From assembly GCA_026004535.1 (NCBI GenBank), contig BPJI01000005.1, forward strand, positions 1 through 31,038: a stretch of 31,038 nucleotides of DNA, given 5' to 3'. This DNA comes from Candidatus Parcubacteria bacterium (lineage in GTDB: Bacteria > Patescibacteria > Paceibacteria > UBA6257 > HR35). Below the pieces are notes generated by a model. It did no database searches. It was given only the letters and a program-made list of their open reading frames with translations, and was not told where the DNA came from. Below are positions 1 through 9,441 of the stretch, piece after piece. The stretch's first letter is position 1. Every line of letters starts with the position of its first letter. The translations under genes and the position numbers were made by a program.

Positions 1-1670
1 TTCATTCCTTCAAAAATTGACATTATTAACCTTTCTGCTGGGATCCCTGCGTTTTTAAAAACATTGTATAAAAATTTAACTTCTGGAGATTGAGACAATC
101 TTAAAAGCCAAGAAAGATGAGACGATAATACGCCTCTTACTCCTCTGGTAAATATACCAATTCCCTGTTCTTTACCACCAATAACTTTGGGATTTAATAA
201 CAAACCAGCCAATTCTGGAGTATAACCTTCCTTCAACATCCCAGACATTATTAGCTTATCTTCTAAATCACTTAATGATTTGGCATAAGCATTCAAAGTT
301 GGAGCATTATTAAAAATCCTTAATAAATTCTGTTTAGCCATTTCTTCGCCAAATTTACCAGTGGATTTAATACCAAGAAAACCAAGCAATTTAGGTTCTA
401 TATCAACCTTAAATTCTCTATAGGGATGTTTGAGCAGGGTCTCATACTCAGGCACATATTTGGTTAGAACATTCCTAAACTTATCCAAAAATTGAATATT
501 GAATATATCTGTAAAATTAGGCTGTTTGCCCGTCGTTCTTAAGAATTTTCCCGTGCTTGTTTGTAAAAGATATTTAAGATTTCTTTCAAGATTTTCTAAT
601 TTTGGCAAAGAACCATAAGCGGTCCATTCATTTTGAAGTAGGTTTGTAATATTATTCACTATTTTTTGCTCTGATTTTAAACCAGCGAACATACTATTTT
701 TAAAATTCAAACCAGTTATTCGTCCAGTAGCTGGATCTCTCTTAACTTTTACCCCGGCATCTCCTAATGTTTCTGTTAAAGCATCTAAAACTTCTGATTT
801 AATTTGATTTCTCATTTTGCCAAGTTGATATTGTTTTCCCAATTGATTGAGTGTTCGCTCATATTCTTGTCCAACTGTTCTTTTATATTGATTTATCGCA
901 TTTTTATAACCAGAATGAATTTTTGTTAAAAGTTCATCTGGATTTTCCATAATCCCCCTAAAAACTTTTGCTTTAATTTCTGGCGTTGTTCCTGGTAATA
1001 ATTTTTCAAATGTCTCAACTGGAGCACCAGTTAACGCAGAACCAAGTTGAGCTACGCTTTCTTTGGCAACCTGAGGATATTCTTTTAATGTTTCTAATGA
1101 TTTTATTTTAGTTTTTTCAGTTAATTCTCTTATCGGTTTAGTTGCTTCTTTTAAAATAGATGTCGGTCTGATTGTTTCTCCAACCCTACTTATTGTCTTA
1201 CCAGCCGTTGCCAGTTTAGATAAATTTCCTGCCTCTCCTGCTCTTGTTAAAAGTCTTCCTGCCCCACCTATACCACTTGCCAACACGGATAAATCCAATA
1301 AAGCACCAACTGGATCTTGATATAATGTCTCTAAAATTCGTTCTGGATTTTTATATCTTTCTTTGTAAAATTCAAAAACGGCACGAGGATATTTTTCGTG
1401 TTCTTGTTCTCCTGGAACCAATAATTCGGCTGTTCCTAATGCTGTTTTACCTATTGCCTTTGCTGTTTCTATTGGATGTAAAAAAGTTTCGGCAAACCCA
1501 CTAATCTGTTTTGCTCCACTACTTAAAACATTTGATAAAAAACCGCCAATACTTTTAGGCTCCTTTGGTTCTTGCTGGATATCAAAATTATCCCTTGCTT
1601 CAAAACCTCCAACACTTTTAGGTAAAATTCCTTCTTTTTCTAATTCTTCTCGTGGTATAATTCCTGGCAT
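1..1670 (-). CDS. large virion/ejection-type protein, N-terminal 556 residues (3' end outside window)
   Basis: The reading frame opens at an ATG directly after the preceding gene's stop and stays open to the window edge. Residues ~35-110 hold a helix-rich segment with IGGFLSNVLSSGAKQ, then HPIETAKAIGKTALG and LVPGEQEHEKYPRAV. From memory, this arrangement recurs at the start of very large phage proteins encoded after the tail genes. PKSVGGF and PKSIGGF form a short repeat near the N-terminus. Residues ~100-130 (DPVGALLDLSVLASGIGGAGRL) are hydrophobic and Gly-rich, possibly membrane-active; the rest is Lys/Glu-rich helix. The position after two tail genes and a Gln-rich protein fits an internal or ejection protein. 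No catalytic motif is visible in the part present. The role is inferred mainly from position. Confidence 0.75.
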   Translation of the reverse strand, partial: MPGIIPREELEKEGILPKSVGGFEARDNFDIQQEPKEPKSIGGFLSNVLSSGAKQISGFAETFLHPIETAKAIGKTALGTAELLVPGEQEHEKYPRAVFEFYKERYKNPERILETLYQDPVGALLDLSVLASGIGGAGRLLTRAGEAGNLSKLATAGKTISRVGETIRPTSILKEATKPIRELTEKTKIKSLETLKEYPQVAKESVAQLGSALTGAPVETFEKLLPGTTPEIKAKVFRGIMENPDELLTKIHSGYKNAINQYKRTVGQEYERTLNQLGKQYQLGKMRNQIKSEVLDALTETLGDAGVKVKRDPATGRITGLNFKNSMFAGLKSEQKIVNNITNLLQNEWTAYGSLPKLENLERNLKYLLQTSTGKFLRTTGKQPNFTDIFNIQFLDKFRNVLTKYVPEYETLLKHPYREFKVDIEPKLLGFLGIKSTGKFGEEMAKQNLLRIFNNAPTLNAYAKSLSDLEDKLIMSGMLKEGYTPELAGLLLNPKVIGGKEQGIGIFTRGVRGVLSSHLSWLLRLSQSPEVKFLYNVFKNAGIPAERLIMSIFEGM

Positions 1671-1671
1671 T

Positions 1672-3735
1672 TTATTTTACTGGAACAAACCGACCTGTTT
1701 TAGGATCAAAAACCTCCTCATAAATAAAATTACCACTTTTATCAAAATAACCCCTATATCTATTACCTCTATAAGTGATTTCTTGTTTTCCTGAAGTTCC
1801 GGTATTTCCCGAAACAGATGGGAACAATCTTGTTTTGTTATTTATCATATGCTCTAAAACTGGATCATAAATAAATTGAGACGGAATACCACTTTGAGAA
1901 GCAATTCTTTTCCAATATGTATAAGAACCAACCGCTCCATCTATAACTCCATTAGTTATATTCTTCAAAATGTTCTCTATCATATTTCTTGAGGTTGTAT
2001 CTAAAAATCCTCTTGATGATATCATTCTATTCCAATTAGCCAGCCTATTTTGAAAAGTTGGTATATCTAAACCCGACCATTTCATTAATTCTCCTTCTCT
2101 TACACCAGTGGTTGGATCGGTAAATTTAGAAATTAAAGTTAAAAGCGTAGTATCGTAAACACCATACTCTTGAGCGGTTTTTAATCTCGGTTTTTGATTA
2201 AAAATTAAATTTTGAAATGTCTCTATTTGCGGTTTTAAATTATTAAACGATTTAATATTATAATCTTGTTGCATATTTTCTTGAATTTTCATTCCAAATT
2301 CAATTGGTTTATATTGTAAGTTTAAAGACGCAATAATCGCAGCCGAAGGATCTCTGCCTGCTTGTGCTTTCTCTTTAAGGAAATCCAAAAATGAGCCAGT
2401 ATAACCCTGTTGTTGAGCAAATTGATATTCTTTCCACTCGGCAGGAGCGTTCTTTTCCATAATAAAATCAGCAAAACTTCCTTTATATCCTTGATCTACT
2501 GCGTATTGGTAATTTCTCATTTCGTCGGTTGGATTTTCTAAATTTTTTACAATATCCAAATATTTTTCCATTAAACTTCTTTGGGTTGTTGCCTCTTGGG
2601 TTAATCTTGTTTTTTGAATTTCAAAAAATTGATTTAATGTATCCTTGGCTTTTTCCTCTGCTGTTTGTTCATATGCTCTTCTTAAATTAGCCAATTCTCT
2701 TACCAATTGTGGAGTTGCTTGTTGTTTTAATTCTTCAATTCTTCTTAAAACTACTGGATCTGTTGGTGAAAATCCAGCTACTGCATAAGCATTTTTAATG
2801 TCTTCTATTAACTTGCTTAATTCTTCTTCATAAACTTTCTTAATTTCAGATTCTCTTTGTTGAATTTCTAATTCTTTCGGCATAAATTGTTCTTTGGTTT
2901 GCTGATAAAGTTGAGCTATATCTTGTGCCGTCATTTTTTCGGGAATAAGTTTTTCTTGTTTTGGCTGTTGAGGTGGTTGAGGTTCTTGAACTGATAAACC
3001 AATTTTTTTTGTATATTCTTCTGGAGTTAAAAATCCGGTTCTTTTTTCTTGAGGCAACAAATTATAAATTGAACCATAAAGTGAAGACAAAAAATTGGAA
3101 CTTGCTTGAGAACTTCCCGTTAATTGAGTTAAAATTTGTTTGGCAACATCTTGAATATACTGAGGAACAGATGTTTGATTTGATGATGGTTGTGGTGATT
3201 GTGGAGGTTGTGGTTGTGATTTTTGTCCTACTTGTTTTACTGGTTTTACTTTAGAAGTTGATAATGATGATGAAGAAGGTGATTGTGGAGGTTGTGGTTG
3301 TGATTTTTGCACTACTTGTTTTACTGGTTTTACTTTAGAAGTTGATAATGATGATGAAGAAATTGAAGAACGAGAAACAACATCAACTGGAGATGATGAC
3401 TTAGAAACCTCTGATTTTGAACTAACCGGAACTCCCAATGCTGAACCAGTTTTAGATTGTGAAGGAGAGGATACCGAAACAACCTTGGGTAATTGTTGAG
3501 TAGTTTGTTTTTGCTTTGAAGTTTGCGATGAAAACGAACTAATAGAAGACATTGTAGCTGGAGTGGAAGTTTTTGTGGAAATACCAAGATTAACGGGTGA
3601 AATATAAGTTGATGTTGGTTTTAAAGACATTCCACCACCACTAAAACTACTACTTGAAGGCGATGGTTTCGGAGCAAACAAATTACTAACAAAATTTATC
3701 AAGGGTTTAAATATATTTGATAAAGATTGAAACAT
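1672..3735 (-). CDS. Ser/Pro-rich, coiled-coil virion protein (putative ejection protein)
   Basis: The 687-residue protein has three parts. Residues 1-20 form an amphipathic segment (SNIFKPLINFVSNLF). Residues ~25-200 are disordered and rich in Ser, Thr, Pro and Gln, and include a nearly exact 28-residue tandem repeat. Residues ~260-400 are highly charged helix. Around residues 405-465 there are two copies of a YxxAxxQGYxGSFxDFxxEK unit, a repeat I recall from long internal or tail proteins of podoviruses. The C-terminus (ITYRGNRYRGYFDKSGNFIYEE) looks like a small beta domain. It starts two bases after the preceding gene's stop and is followed at once by another very large gene. I infer an internal virion or DNA-ejection protein; no enzyme motif is seen. 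Confidence 0.8.
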   Translation of the reverse strand: MFQSLSNIFKPLINFVSNLFAPKPSPSSSSFSGGGMSLKPTSTYISPVNLGISTKTSTPATMSSISSFSSQTSKQKQTTQQLPKVVSVSSPSQSKTGSALGVPVSSKSEVSKSSSPVDVVSRSSISSSSLSTSKVKPVKQVVQKSQPQPPQSPSSSSLSTSKVKPVKQVGQKSQPQPPQSPQPSSNQTSVPQYIQDVAKQILTQLTGSSQASSNFLSSLYGSIYNLLPQEKRTGFLTPEEYTKKIGLSVQEPQPPQQPKQEKLIPEKMTAQDIAQLYQQTKEQFMPKELEIQQRESEIKKVYEEELSKLIEDIKNAYAVAGFSPTDPVVLRRIEELKQQATPQLVRELANLRRAYEQTAEEKAKDTLNQFFEIQKTRLTQEATTQRSLMEKYLDIVKNLENPTDEMRNYQYAVDQGYKGSFADFIMEKNAPAEWKEYQFAQQQGYTGSFLDFLKEKAQAGRDPSAAIIASLNLQYKPIEFGMKIQENMQQDYNIKSFNNLKPQIETFQNLIFNQKPRLKTAQEYGVYDTTLLTLISKFTDPTTGVREGELMKWSGLDIPTFQNRLANWNRMISSRGFLDTTSRNMIENILKNITNGVIDGAVGSYTYWKRIASQSGIPSQFIYDPVLEHMINNKTRLFPSVSGNTGTSGKQEITYRGNRYRGYFDKSGNFIYEEVFDPKTGRFVPVK

Positions 3736-3737
3736 TT

Positions 3738-4619
3738 CTATATTTTAAACGGCTTAATAACAACCTGTGAATTTCCTTCTATGACAACCCTTAAAATGTT
3801 ATCGGTATTCAATAATCCTTGGACTTTATCTATTATACCATAATTTGCAATAAACGAAATGGTATTATCTGGACTTATCTTAAATACCTTAATAACGTTA
3901 TTTGCCGTATCCAATCCATAAAAAAAATCCCCATCAAAAAGCAATAAATGATTAGGAAATGGTTCTGTAATATTCCAAGTAATAGTGGTTATTGTATTAT
4001 TTCCAAAATCGTATTTTAAGATCCTGTTTGGAGAAGTTGCCAAACCATAAATAAATTTATCATCGGCACAAATCATTGTTGTAAAAGCAATTGAAGGTTG
4101 TTTCGTCTCAATATGATTTAAGTTATAACCAAATTTAGAAATTTTATTAACTCCTGATGTATTTCTCCAAGCAACGAAAATATAATCTGGCTGAACCGCA
4201 ATACCCCAGATTTGATTCGGATTTTCTGGCAAACCTGTATTTTGTAAAAATCCATCTTGAGTATAGGTTTCAAAATCAATCCTATTAAATCTCCTAATCC
4301 AATAATTTGTTCCGTCCCATTGAGCCGTAAAAAGAAAATCCGTAAATGGCAATTGAAAACCAGAAGATGCCTGAACCACAATTGATGCCTGAATACTTAA
4401 AACTTCATCGTGAGCAATTGCTGTATTATCCAATCTTGCTCTATCAATCACCCTCGGCATTATTGAAGTATTTTTACTTACCATTTCAATCCCAAATCTA
4501 CCACCCTTTTCAGTAAAAGTATAATCTTTCAAAAACGGAGAGGTTGTTTTCCTTAAAAATCTATCAAATCCTTCTGTTTGCCAATCAAAAATATTGTTTT
4601 CGTCAATAATAAGTGGCAT
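3738..4619 (-). CDS. beta-propeller-like tail protein
   Basis: The 293-residue protein has short repeating beta segments with the flavour of propeller blades, such as WDGTNYWIRRFNRIDF, PDYIFVAWRNTSGVNKISKFGYN, DDKFIYGLATSPNRILKYD and DGDFFYGLDTANNVIKVFKI. These units of about 40-45 residues pair 'the value seen' with 'the label', as in NHL- or Kelch-like folds. It lies between a larger propeller-like protein and the ejection-type genes, with two-base gaps, in one tight operon. A tail nozzle or host-contact accessory role is likely from position. The fold is inferred from repeat spacing, not from a recognised family. Confidence 0.75.
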   Translation of the reverse strand: MPLIIDENNIFDWQTEGFDRFLRKTTSPFLKDYTFTEKGGRFGIEMVSKNTSIMPRVIDRARLDNTAIAHDEVLSIQASIVVQASSGFQLPFTDFLFTAQWDGTNYWIRRFNRIDFETYTQDGFLQNTGLPENPNQIWGIAVQPDYIFVAWRNTSGVNKISKFGYNLNHIETKQPSIAFTTMICADDKFIYGLATSPNRILKYDFGNNTITTITWNITEPFPNHLLLFDGDFFYGLDTANNVIKVFKISPDNTISFIANYGIIDKVQGLLNTDNILRVVIEGNSQVVIKPFKI

Positions 4620-4621
4620 TT

Positions 4622-6034
4622 TTAAATTCGTTCGCTAATTACTTCGTCGTAAACTATTTCTAAAAGATAAACATCTCGCATATCTTCCTTTGATGTTTCT
4701 GCTAAAACAATTTTAATTTCACGACCAACATTCTTATTTGGTGGTAATTCAATTGTTTTATAAGTTTTATCGCAAATATCGGTAATAATTGCTTCTGGTT
4801 CGTCATCTATAAAAACAAAAACGCTGGGAGTTCCTCCAATTTTATTTTTTGTTCTAATAATAATTTTTCTAAAAATCTTTTCTGAGAGTGGGTCTCCCAC
4901 AATTAAATTAGGACTTTCGTATAAAAATTCAATTGGTTTATTCTCAAACTGATAACCATCTAAAAATAAATAAGTTCTTCCAACACTATTTCCTAAATAA
5001 ATTTTTTTCAGTTTATCATCACCTATAAACTCAACGGCAGAAGTTAATTGATGAGGCACAATCATTAAACTCCAAAAATCAAGCATAACATCATAAACCA
5101 AAATTACATTGTTAATAACTTTGTCTTCCAATTTTACATTTCCAAACCACCAATAATTTTTTGTTCCCGAACTCCAACCAAAAATCCCATAAGGGTCTTG
5201 AACTCCTTTTATGATTGGTTCAACCTTTAACGAAATCAATTCTGGATATTTACCCGTTATCTGGTAAATTCCATTTCTATCAAAAAAATATAAAACTCCC
5301 TGATTTTCAACTAAAGAAAATTGTGAAGTTGTTCCTATATTAAGTGCCAAAGGTCTTTTAACCGCTGGAAAGTTTTTATTATCAACCTGAATTTCCCATA
5401 TGGATTTTTCCTTAAAAACAAGCAAACTATCGCCTAATCCTTTTAAAGCCATTATTCTATCTCCGTCGTTTTGATTTATTACTGTGCTATTACCAGAAAG
5501 CCAACCCTCGGGATCCCCCGTTTTAGAAAAATAAATGGTTGAAAAATTTGGCGAAACCCCAGCAACATAAATCCTTTCTTTAAATAAGGTAGCAACATCA
5601 CCATTAAATGGATTACCACCAAGATTACCAAAAGTAATTCCATCATATTTTTTCGGACTATCAACGCCATTAAATCTAATCGCTAAATTCTGATAAATTA
5701 TCCAAACTGGTTTCTTGGTGGTTGATAAACCAGTTGCTCCAGTAATAGCATCCCATTGATTGGTTGAAAAATTAAATTTTCTAACCTCACCACCTCCATC
5801 TCTTAAAAGCATTCTTTCTATCGTTGTCCCAATCTTATAAAAAGCAACCAAACCCAAAACCGAAGAGGCATTAGGAACATTACCAAATAAAGAATATCCT
5901 TTCGTTTTCTTTAATGTCCCAATTTCATCAACATCAACATTTTTTAACATTCTTGCTTCTTCAATTCTCATCAAAATTTGCGAAGTTTTTTGATTTATCC
6001 CTCCGTGAAACGATTTTAAAATGATTGATGGCAT
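4622..6034 (-). CDS. tail nozzle/stabilisation protein, propeller-like (P22 gp10 / T7 gp12 position)
   Basis: The 470-residue protein begins with a block I associate with phage tail stabilisation proteins: FHGGINQKTSQILMRIEEARMLKNVDVDEIGTLKKTKGY, then blades such as ERMLLRDGGGEVRKFNFSTNQWDAI, FKERIYVAGVSPNFSTIYFSK, LLVFKEKSIWEIQ and VLYFFDRNGIYQITGKYPELIS. 'Gene product plus N-terminal arm lists which fields are redirected' is a common pattern for podovirus nozzle proteins. It follows the adaptor-like gene and precedes a second propeller-like gene, as expected for a short tail built from portal, adaptor and nozzle. The family assignment is by pattern and gene order; a structural model would settle it. 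Confidence 0.8.
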   Translation of the reverse strand: MPSIILKSFHGGINQKTSQILMRIEEARMLKNVDVDEIGTLKKTKGYSLFGNVPNASSVLGLVAFYKIGTTIERMLLRDGGGEVRKFNFSTNQWDAITGATGLSTTKKPVWIIYQNLAIRFNGVDSPKKYDGITFGNLGGNPFNGDVATLFKERIYVAGVSPNFSTIYFSKTGDPEGWLSGNSTVINQNDGDRIMALKGLGDSLLVFKEKSIWEIQVDNKNFPAVKRPLALNIGTTSQFSLVENQGVLYFFDRNGIYQITGKYPELISLKVEPIIKGVQDPYGIFGWSSGTKNYWWFGNVKLEDKVINNVILVYDVMLDFWSLMIVPHQLTSAVEFIGDDKLKKIYLGNSVGRTYLFLDGYQFENKPIEFLYESPNLIVGDPLSEKIFRKIIIRTKNKIGGTPSVFVFIDDEPEAIITDICDKTYKTIELPPNKNVGREIKIVLAETSKEDMRDVYLLEIVYDEVISERI

Positions 6035-6036
6035 TT

Positions 6037-7176
6037 TTAATATAAATCAGCGGGAAACCTGAATGTCCTTGCTAATGATGGATGTCTTTTTTGTAAATCT
6101 GAAATCATAGCCGTAAGTCCATCTGTAAATAAATCTCTAAAATGAATTCCTATATCGTGTTTTCCATCTGCTTGATGCATTCTATATAAAGCCCAGTTAA
6201 CAAGATTTAAAGCATACTCTTTCGGAAGTTCTGGAATATGAGCATCACTACTTAAATCTGAAGGTATATAAATATATCTCATCCTTGCTTTTGAATTATC
6301 GGTAAAAAATTTTGAAGGTTCTATAACAATTGAATTTTGCTTAAGATAAAAAACTGGATTATCCCTTGATAAAGACTTAAATTCTGGAGCGGTATTTATC
6401 GTTATAAATTCTGCTGGTATAAAATTTCCGTTATTATCATAATCTATTTCAAGTGTTTTTACTCTTCTTACATTTTTATTTGTTATTTCTTTAAAAAGAT
6501 ATTCATTTTTATTAGCCTGCAAATTAAAAATTACTTCATCGAGATAAAATTCATTATCAAGTTGAATTATTTTTGAAATACAAATCCTATACCCCTCATT
6601 TATCCATTCTACGACCCAATCCTTTGTAAATTTTTTTTCTGCTTGACGTCCAAAAAGAGTATATGCTTTTTCTACTAAACCCCATAATGCTTCCAAGGGA
6701 AATCCCGTTGCTGGTATAACATCAGAAAGCAAAGAGGCTTGATTTGTAATTAAGTTTTTATATTCAAATTTATACTCCGATTCTAAAGTTCCGTTATTAT
6801 CTGAATAAGCAGTATGTGGTTGGTCGGGGGTTATATCTATTTCGTCAATTAAAGTAAAACTTGTTTCTGGAGGTGTTTTTCTATAAATCCTAATCTTATC
6901 CCAATCTAAAATCCAAACGATTGAATGTGTTGAATGGTTTTGTTTTAAAGCGCTTGCCAAAGTAATTGTGTTTCCACTTGGGGGGGTGGTAGGATGGGTT
7001 TTTACTATTTCTGCTATTTCTGTTCCATATTCTCCAATCAATAAAATTTGATTAGTGCTAAAACCAGCAATGTTTCTAACTGTAATGGTTGTATCTCCAA
7101 CATAAGCAGGAGCGTCTAAAAATGTATTCTGATTTCCCTCTTTATCTGGATGTCTAATAAAGATTATATTTTTCAT
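6037..7176 (-). CDS. head-tail adaptor-like protein
   Basis: In the 379-residue protein, residues ~1-155 form a beta-rich domain (DAPAYVGDTTITVRNIAGFSTNQ, then ILDWDKIRIYRKTPPE and a fibronectin-like DNNGTLESEYKFEYKNLITN). Residues ~165-379 resemble phage adaptor proteins: ALWGLVEKAYTLFGRQAEKKFTKDWVVEWINEGY, a beta domain, and a final helical part (PKEYALNLVNWALYRMHQADGKHDIGIHFRDLFTDGLTAMISDLQKR). A helical C-terminal domain that plugs on to the portal ring is the usual plan for podovirus adaptors. The gene sits between decoration or fibre-like genes and the nozzle gene, three bases from its neighbour. The call rests on the domain plan and position. Confidence 0.7.
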   Translation of the reverse strand: MKNIIFIRHPDKEGNQNTFLDAPAYVGDTTITVRNIAGFSTNQILLIGEYGTEIAEIVKTHPTTPPSGNTITLASALKQNHSTHSIVWILDWDKIRIYRKTPPETSFTLIDEIDITPDQPHTAYSDNNGTLESEYKFEYKNLITNQASLLSDVIPATGFPLEALWGLVEKAYTLFGRQAEKKFTKDWVVEWINEGYRICISKIIQLDNEFYLDEVIFNLQANKNEYLFKEITNKNVRRVKTLEIDYDNNGNFIPAEFITINTAPEFKSLSRDNPVFYLKQNSIVIEPSKFFTDNSKARMRYIYIPSDLSSDAHIPELPKEYALNLVNWALYRMHQADGKHDIGIHFRDLFTDGLTAMISDLQKRHPSLARTFRFPADLY

Positions 7177-7179
7177 TTA

Positions 7180-8136
7180 TTATCTGTTTTTAATAATTCC
7201 GCCACCTTTGGGTGAAAAAATTCTTCTGACTATTCCCTGAACTATTTTACCCAAAACTGTATTGCTTGACGAGGGGAAATTTATACTTTTTGATGCTGGA
7301 ACGATTTCTTTAATATTTCTTGAAATCGGGAACGAAACATTTAAAATTTTACCGACTTTTTCTGTAAGTCTTAATGAAGTAGGGAAGAGAATTGAAGAAG
7401 ATAATTCCAATGATGGTGTGGTAAATATCCAATACTTCTTTGGTGAAGAAATAGCCCAGTTGTAATATTGAGAAATTTCGGAAGGAGATAAACCACGATT
7501 AAAAACAGCAGCTTCGCAAATATAACCATTAAAGTATCTGGGCGCTCCATCTCCAGCTTCTTGCCCAATATAAAAAGATGAATTTAATATCAAGGTTCCA
7601 GAAGCATTTTTTGGATCATAAATTTTATTATTTATGAAAAGAAACACAGAAGAACCGTTATAAGATCCCACCATCAAACTGACACGGGGAATATAAATGT
7701 CATTGTCAAAACCGGCAGCAGAATAATAATCGCCTCCACCTGTAAATACTTGAAAATAAGCCCCAGTTGCCCCACCGGGATTTCCAACTGCCAATACAGA
7801 GCGATAATTAGATCCTTTTATATCTATTATTTTCCCATCGCTAGTATTAGCATCACCCATTCTCAAAACCCAAGCCATCAATGTAATTTGAGAAAAATTA
7901 AAATTAGGAGTTGGCATTACAACCTTTGAATTCGAACCATTAAAATATGGTGCAGTTATACCATCACGAAACATTACTTTACCATCTCTAACCAAATTAT
8001 ATTCCGTTCCATTCCATCCATTACCAGAATTATCAAAAGCATTTTTATCTAATTGCCAATAAGCAACCAAAGACGGATCGTTACCAAAAAACACTCCAAT
8101 CCTACCTCGTTTAAAATCTCCCCAAATATTAGCCAT
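7180..8136 (-). CDS. LamG/concanavalin-like lectin-fold virion protein
   Basis: Residues ~22-235 of the 318-residue protein are a clear laminin-G/concanavalin-like beta sandwich: SLVAYWQLDKNAFDNSGNGWNG at the start, YFNGSNSKVVMPTPNFNFSQITLMAWV in the first half, VSLMVGSYNGSSVFLFINNKIYD as the inner strand pair, and GYICEAAVFNRGLSPSEISQYYNWA as the closing strand. Such domains in phage structural operons usually bind glycans on the cell surface or decorate the capsid. The last ~80 residues are Ser/Pro-rich with a basic end (RRIFSPKGGGIIKNR). It lies between a small beta protein and the adaptor. Decoration, fibre or receptor binding are all possible. Confidence 0.8.
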   Translation of the reverse strand: MANIWGDFKRGRIGVFFGNDPSLVAYWQLDKNAFDNSGNGWNGTEYNLVRDGKVMFRDGITAPYFNGSNSKVVMPTPNFNFSQITLMAWVLRMGDANTSDGKIIDIKGSNYRSVLAVGNPGGATGAYFQVFTGGGDYYSAAGFDNDIYIPRVSLMVGSYNGSSVFLFINNKIYDPKNASGTLILNSSFYIGQEAGDGAPRYFNGYICEAAVFNRGLSPSEISQYYNWAISSPKKYWIFTTPSLELSSSILFPTSLRLTEKVGKILNVSFPISRNIKEIVPASKSINFPSSSNTVLGKIVQGIVRRIFSPKGGGIIKNR

Positions 8137-8137
8137 T

Positions 8138-8557
8138 TTAGACTATTTGCCGATAAATTGGTGTTATTTTAATTGTGTTTCCGCTGGCTCCTAAAGCAGC
8201 ACCAGTTTTATTTACGACCCTTATTTTAAAATTTTGTGGAACACTATCTAAATTAAAATCACTCGTAAGCGAATAAGTTCTTTGCTGTGGCGAAGCAGAA
8301 AGGATTATTGAACTTCCCTGTTTTGCTGACTCTTGAGTATCAAAATTTGTCCCGTCCTGTGAGCATAAAAGATAGACATCAACACGGGCAGTTGAGGCAG
8401 CTGTTCCATTAACATTGATTGAAATTAAATAATCAATCGCCAAAGCGGTTGTATTGGATTGGGCTGCGGTATCAACATAAGCATTATTTGCTAAGCCATT
8501 TAGTCCAGAAGGGGTTATATCCGTGGTTGTTCCGTATTGTATTTTTACTTGTGCCAT
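8138..8557 (-). CDS. small beta-sandwich virion protein (possible decoration protein)
   Basis: The 139-residue protein is rich in Thr, Ser, Ala and Asn with alternating hydrophobic strands (IDYLISINVNGTAASTARVDVYLLCSQDGTNF, FKIRVVNKTGAALGASGNTIKITPIY). It has no signal peptide, no membrane segment and no catalytic motif. It sits in the run of virion genes between the coat and adaptor genes, where decoration and head-fibre proteins usually lie. A copy of the dispersed GGTCG motif stands ahead of its start. The name is an inference from composition and position. Confidence 0.7.
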   Translation of the reverse strand: MAQVKIQYGTTTDITPSGLNGLANNAYVDTAAQSNTTALAIDYLISINVNGTAASTARVDVYLLCSQDGTNFDTQESAKQGSSIILSASPQQRTYSLTSDFNLDSVPQNFKIRVVNKTGAALGASGNTIKITPIYRQIV

Positions 8558-8571
8558 ATTGTTTGAAAGGG

Positions 8572-8856
8572 TTAATGACGACCCTGTCTATTTAAAAATC
8601 CCTCCAAATATCCAATCCTACTTTCAAGGTTTGTTTGTCTATCCTCCAATCGAGTAATTCTTTCATTAAATTCTCTCAATCTTTCGTTAATTTCCTGTTG
8701 AAAATGATGAAAATCGTTATTTAAAAAATTTTCAAAATTCTTGTCTTTTTTGAAAACGAATTTGTCTAAAAGTGGCTTTACTACAATCCAAAGGAATAAA
8801 CCAACAAGTGCTAATCCCGTCAATCTTTCTATAACTTGTAAAGATTGATAATCCAT
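8572..8856 (-). CDS. small membrane protein with C-terminal coiled coil
   Basis: In the 94-residue protein, residues ~8-27 form one transmembrane helix (LTGLALVGLFLWIVVKPLLD), followed by a basic stretch (KFVFKKDK) and a long charged coiled coil (INERLREFNERITRLEDRQTNLESRIGYLEGFL). The plan, a short N-terminal anchor with a cytoplasmic coil, is common in phage holin-like and membrane-anchor proteins. It is embedded in the virion operon three bases from its neighbour. A holin, a holin partner or a membrane-bound assembly factor would all fit; the sequence alone does not decide. Confidence 0.7.
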   Translation of the reverse strand: MDYQSLQVIERLTGLALVGLFLWIVVKPLLDKFVFKKDKNFENFLNNDFHHFQQEINERLREFNERITRLEDRQTNLESRIGYLEGFLNRQGRH

Positions 8857-8859
8857 TTT

Positions 8860-9441
8860 TTATTGGGCTTTAATTTTTAAAACAACGTCAAGAGATTGAT
8901 TGGGAGCAAGAGTTTTGGCTGTTCCTACGCTTACTGTCAAAATCAATTTTCCAGTTGTTCCACTGGCGACATCTGTCAAAAATACATAATCAATGGCAGT
9001 CCAATTAGTTGCTCCTGTATTGGTCCAAGTAATAGTTTTGCTTTGAACCATCCAATCGCCATCATCCAATGTTAGCAAAGGAAATCCGGTTGTATTTCTT
9101 TCTACCTGTAATCTACTATAACCAGTATTTGAAGCCCCCAATTCTGTAATGGTTGCTAACGTAGCGTTGTCTGGTGGTTCTGCTGCTCCACCACCTGAAT
9201 TTCCTAATCCAGCATAAAAAGTTGTCGGAGTATTTTGATTTCTAAAATAAACATCAAGAACATTATTTTCTCCTTCGTCCATTAAACCATTCCAACTTGC
9301 TTCACAATTTTTCCCTTCCCAAACAATCCTTCCTTCTTTATCTCTAATTCTTACATCTGCGGTTATAAACCAAAGGGGATTTTTCTTTTTCCACAATAAC
9401 CTTTTTACAAAAAAGTAAAGACGATTAAGTTTTTTAATCAT
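8860..9441 (-). CDS. virion-region beta-rich protein, unknown function
   Basis: The 193-residue protein starts with a very basic segment (IKKLNRLYFFVKRLLWKKKNPLW) that may lie on a membrane or on DNA. It continues as a beta-rich, Thr/Gly-rich domain (ADVRIRDKEGRIVWEGKNCEASWNGLMDEGE, then TTFYAGLGNSGGG, then WTNTGATNWTAIDYVFLTD, ending KTLAPNQSLDVVLKIKA). Proteins with this RDKDG...W.G.N...GL...G..  opening followed by FYAGLG occur, as I recall, after coat genes in phage head regions. Its start overlaps the end of the small upstream gene by four bases, which suggests coupled translation. A head completion or decoration role is plausible. Confidence 0.7.
   Translation of the reverse strand: MIKKLNRLYFFVKRLLWKKKNPLWFITADVRIRDKEGRIVWEGKNCEASWNGLMDEGENNVLDVYFRNQNTPTTFYAGLGNSGGGAAEPPDNATLATITELGASNTGYSRLQVERNTTGFPLLTLDDGDWMVQSKTITWTNTGATNWTAIDYVFLTDVASGTTGKLILTVSVGTAKTLAPNQSLDVVLKIKAQ

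Noticed and set aside
3194..3361. CRISPR-like repeat in the Ser/Pro-rich gene
   Set aside because: It is an in-frame 84-base tandem duplication, with no short repeat/spacer structure. No CRISPR array was seen anywhere.
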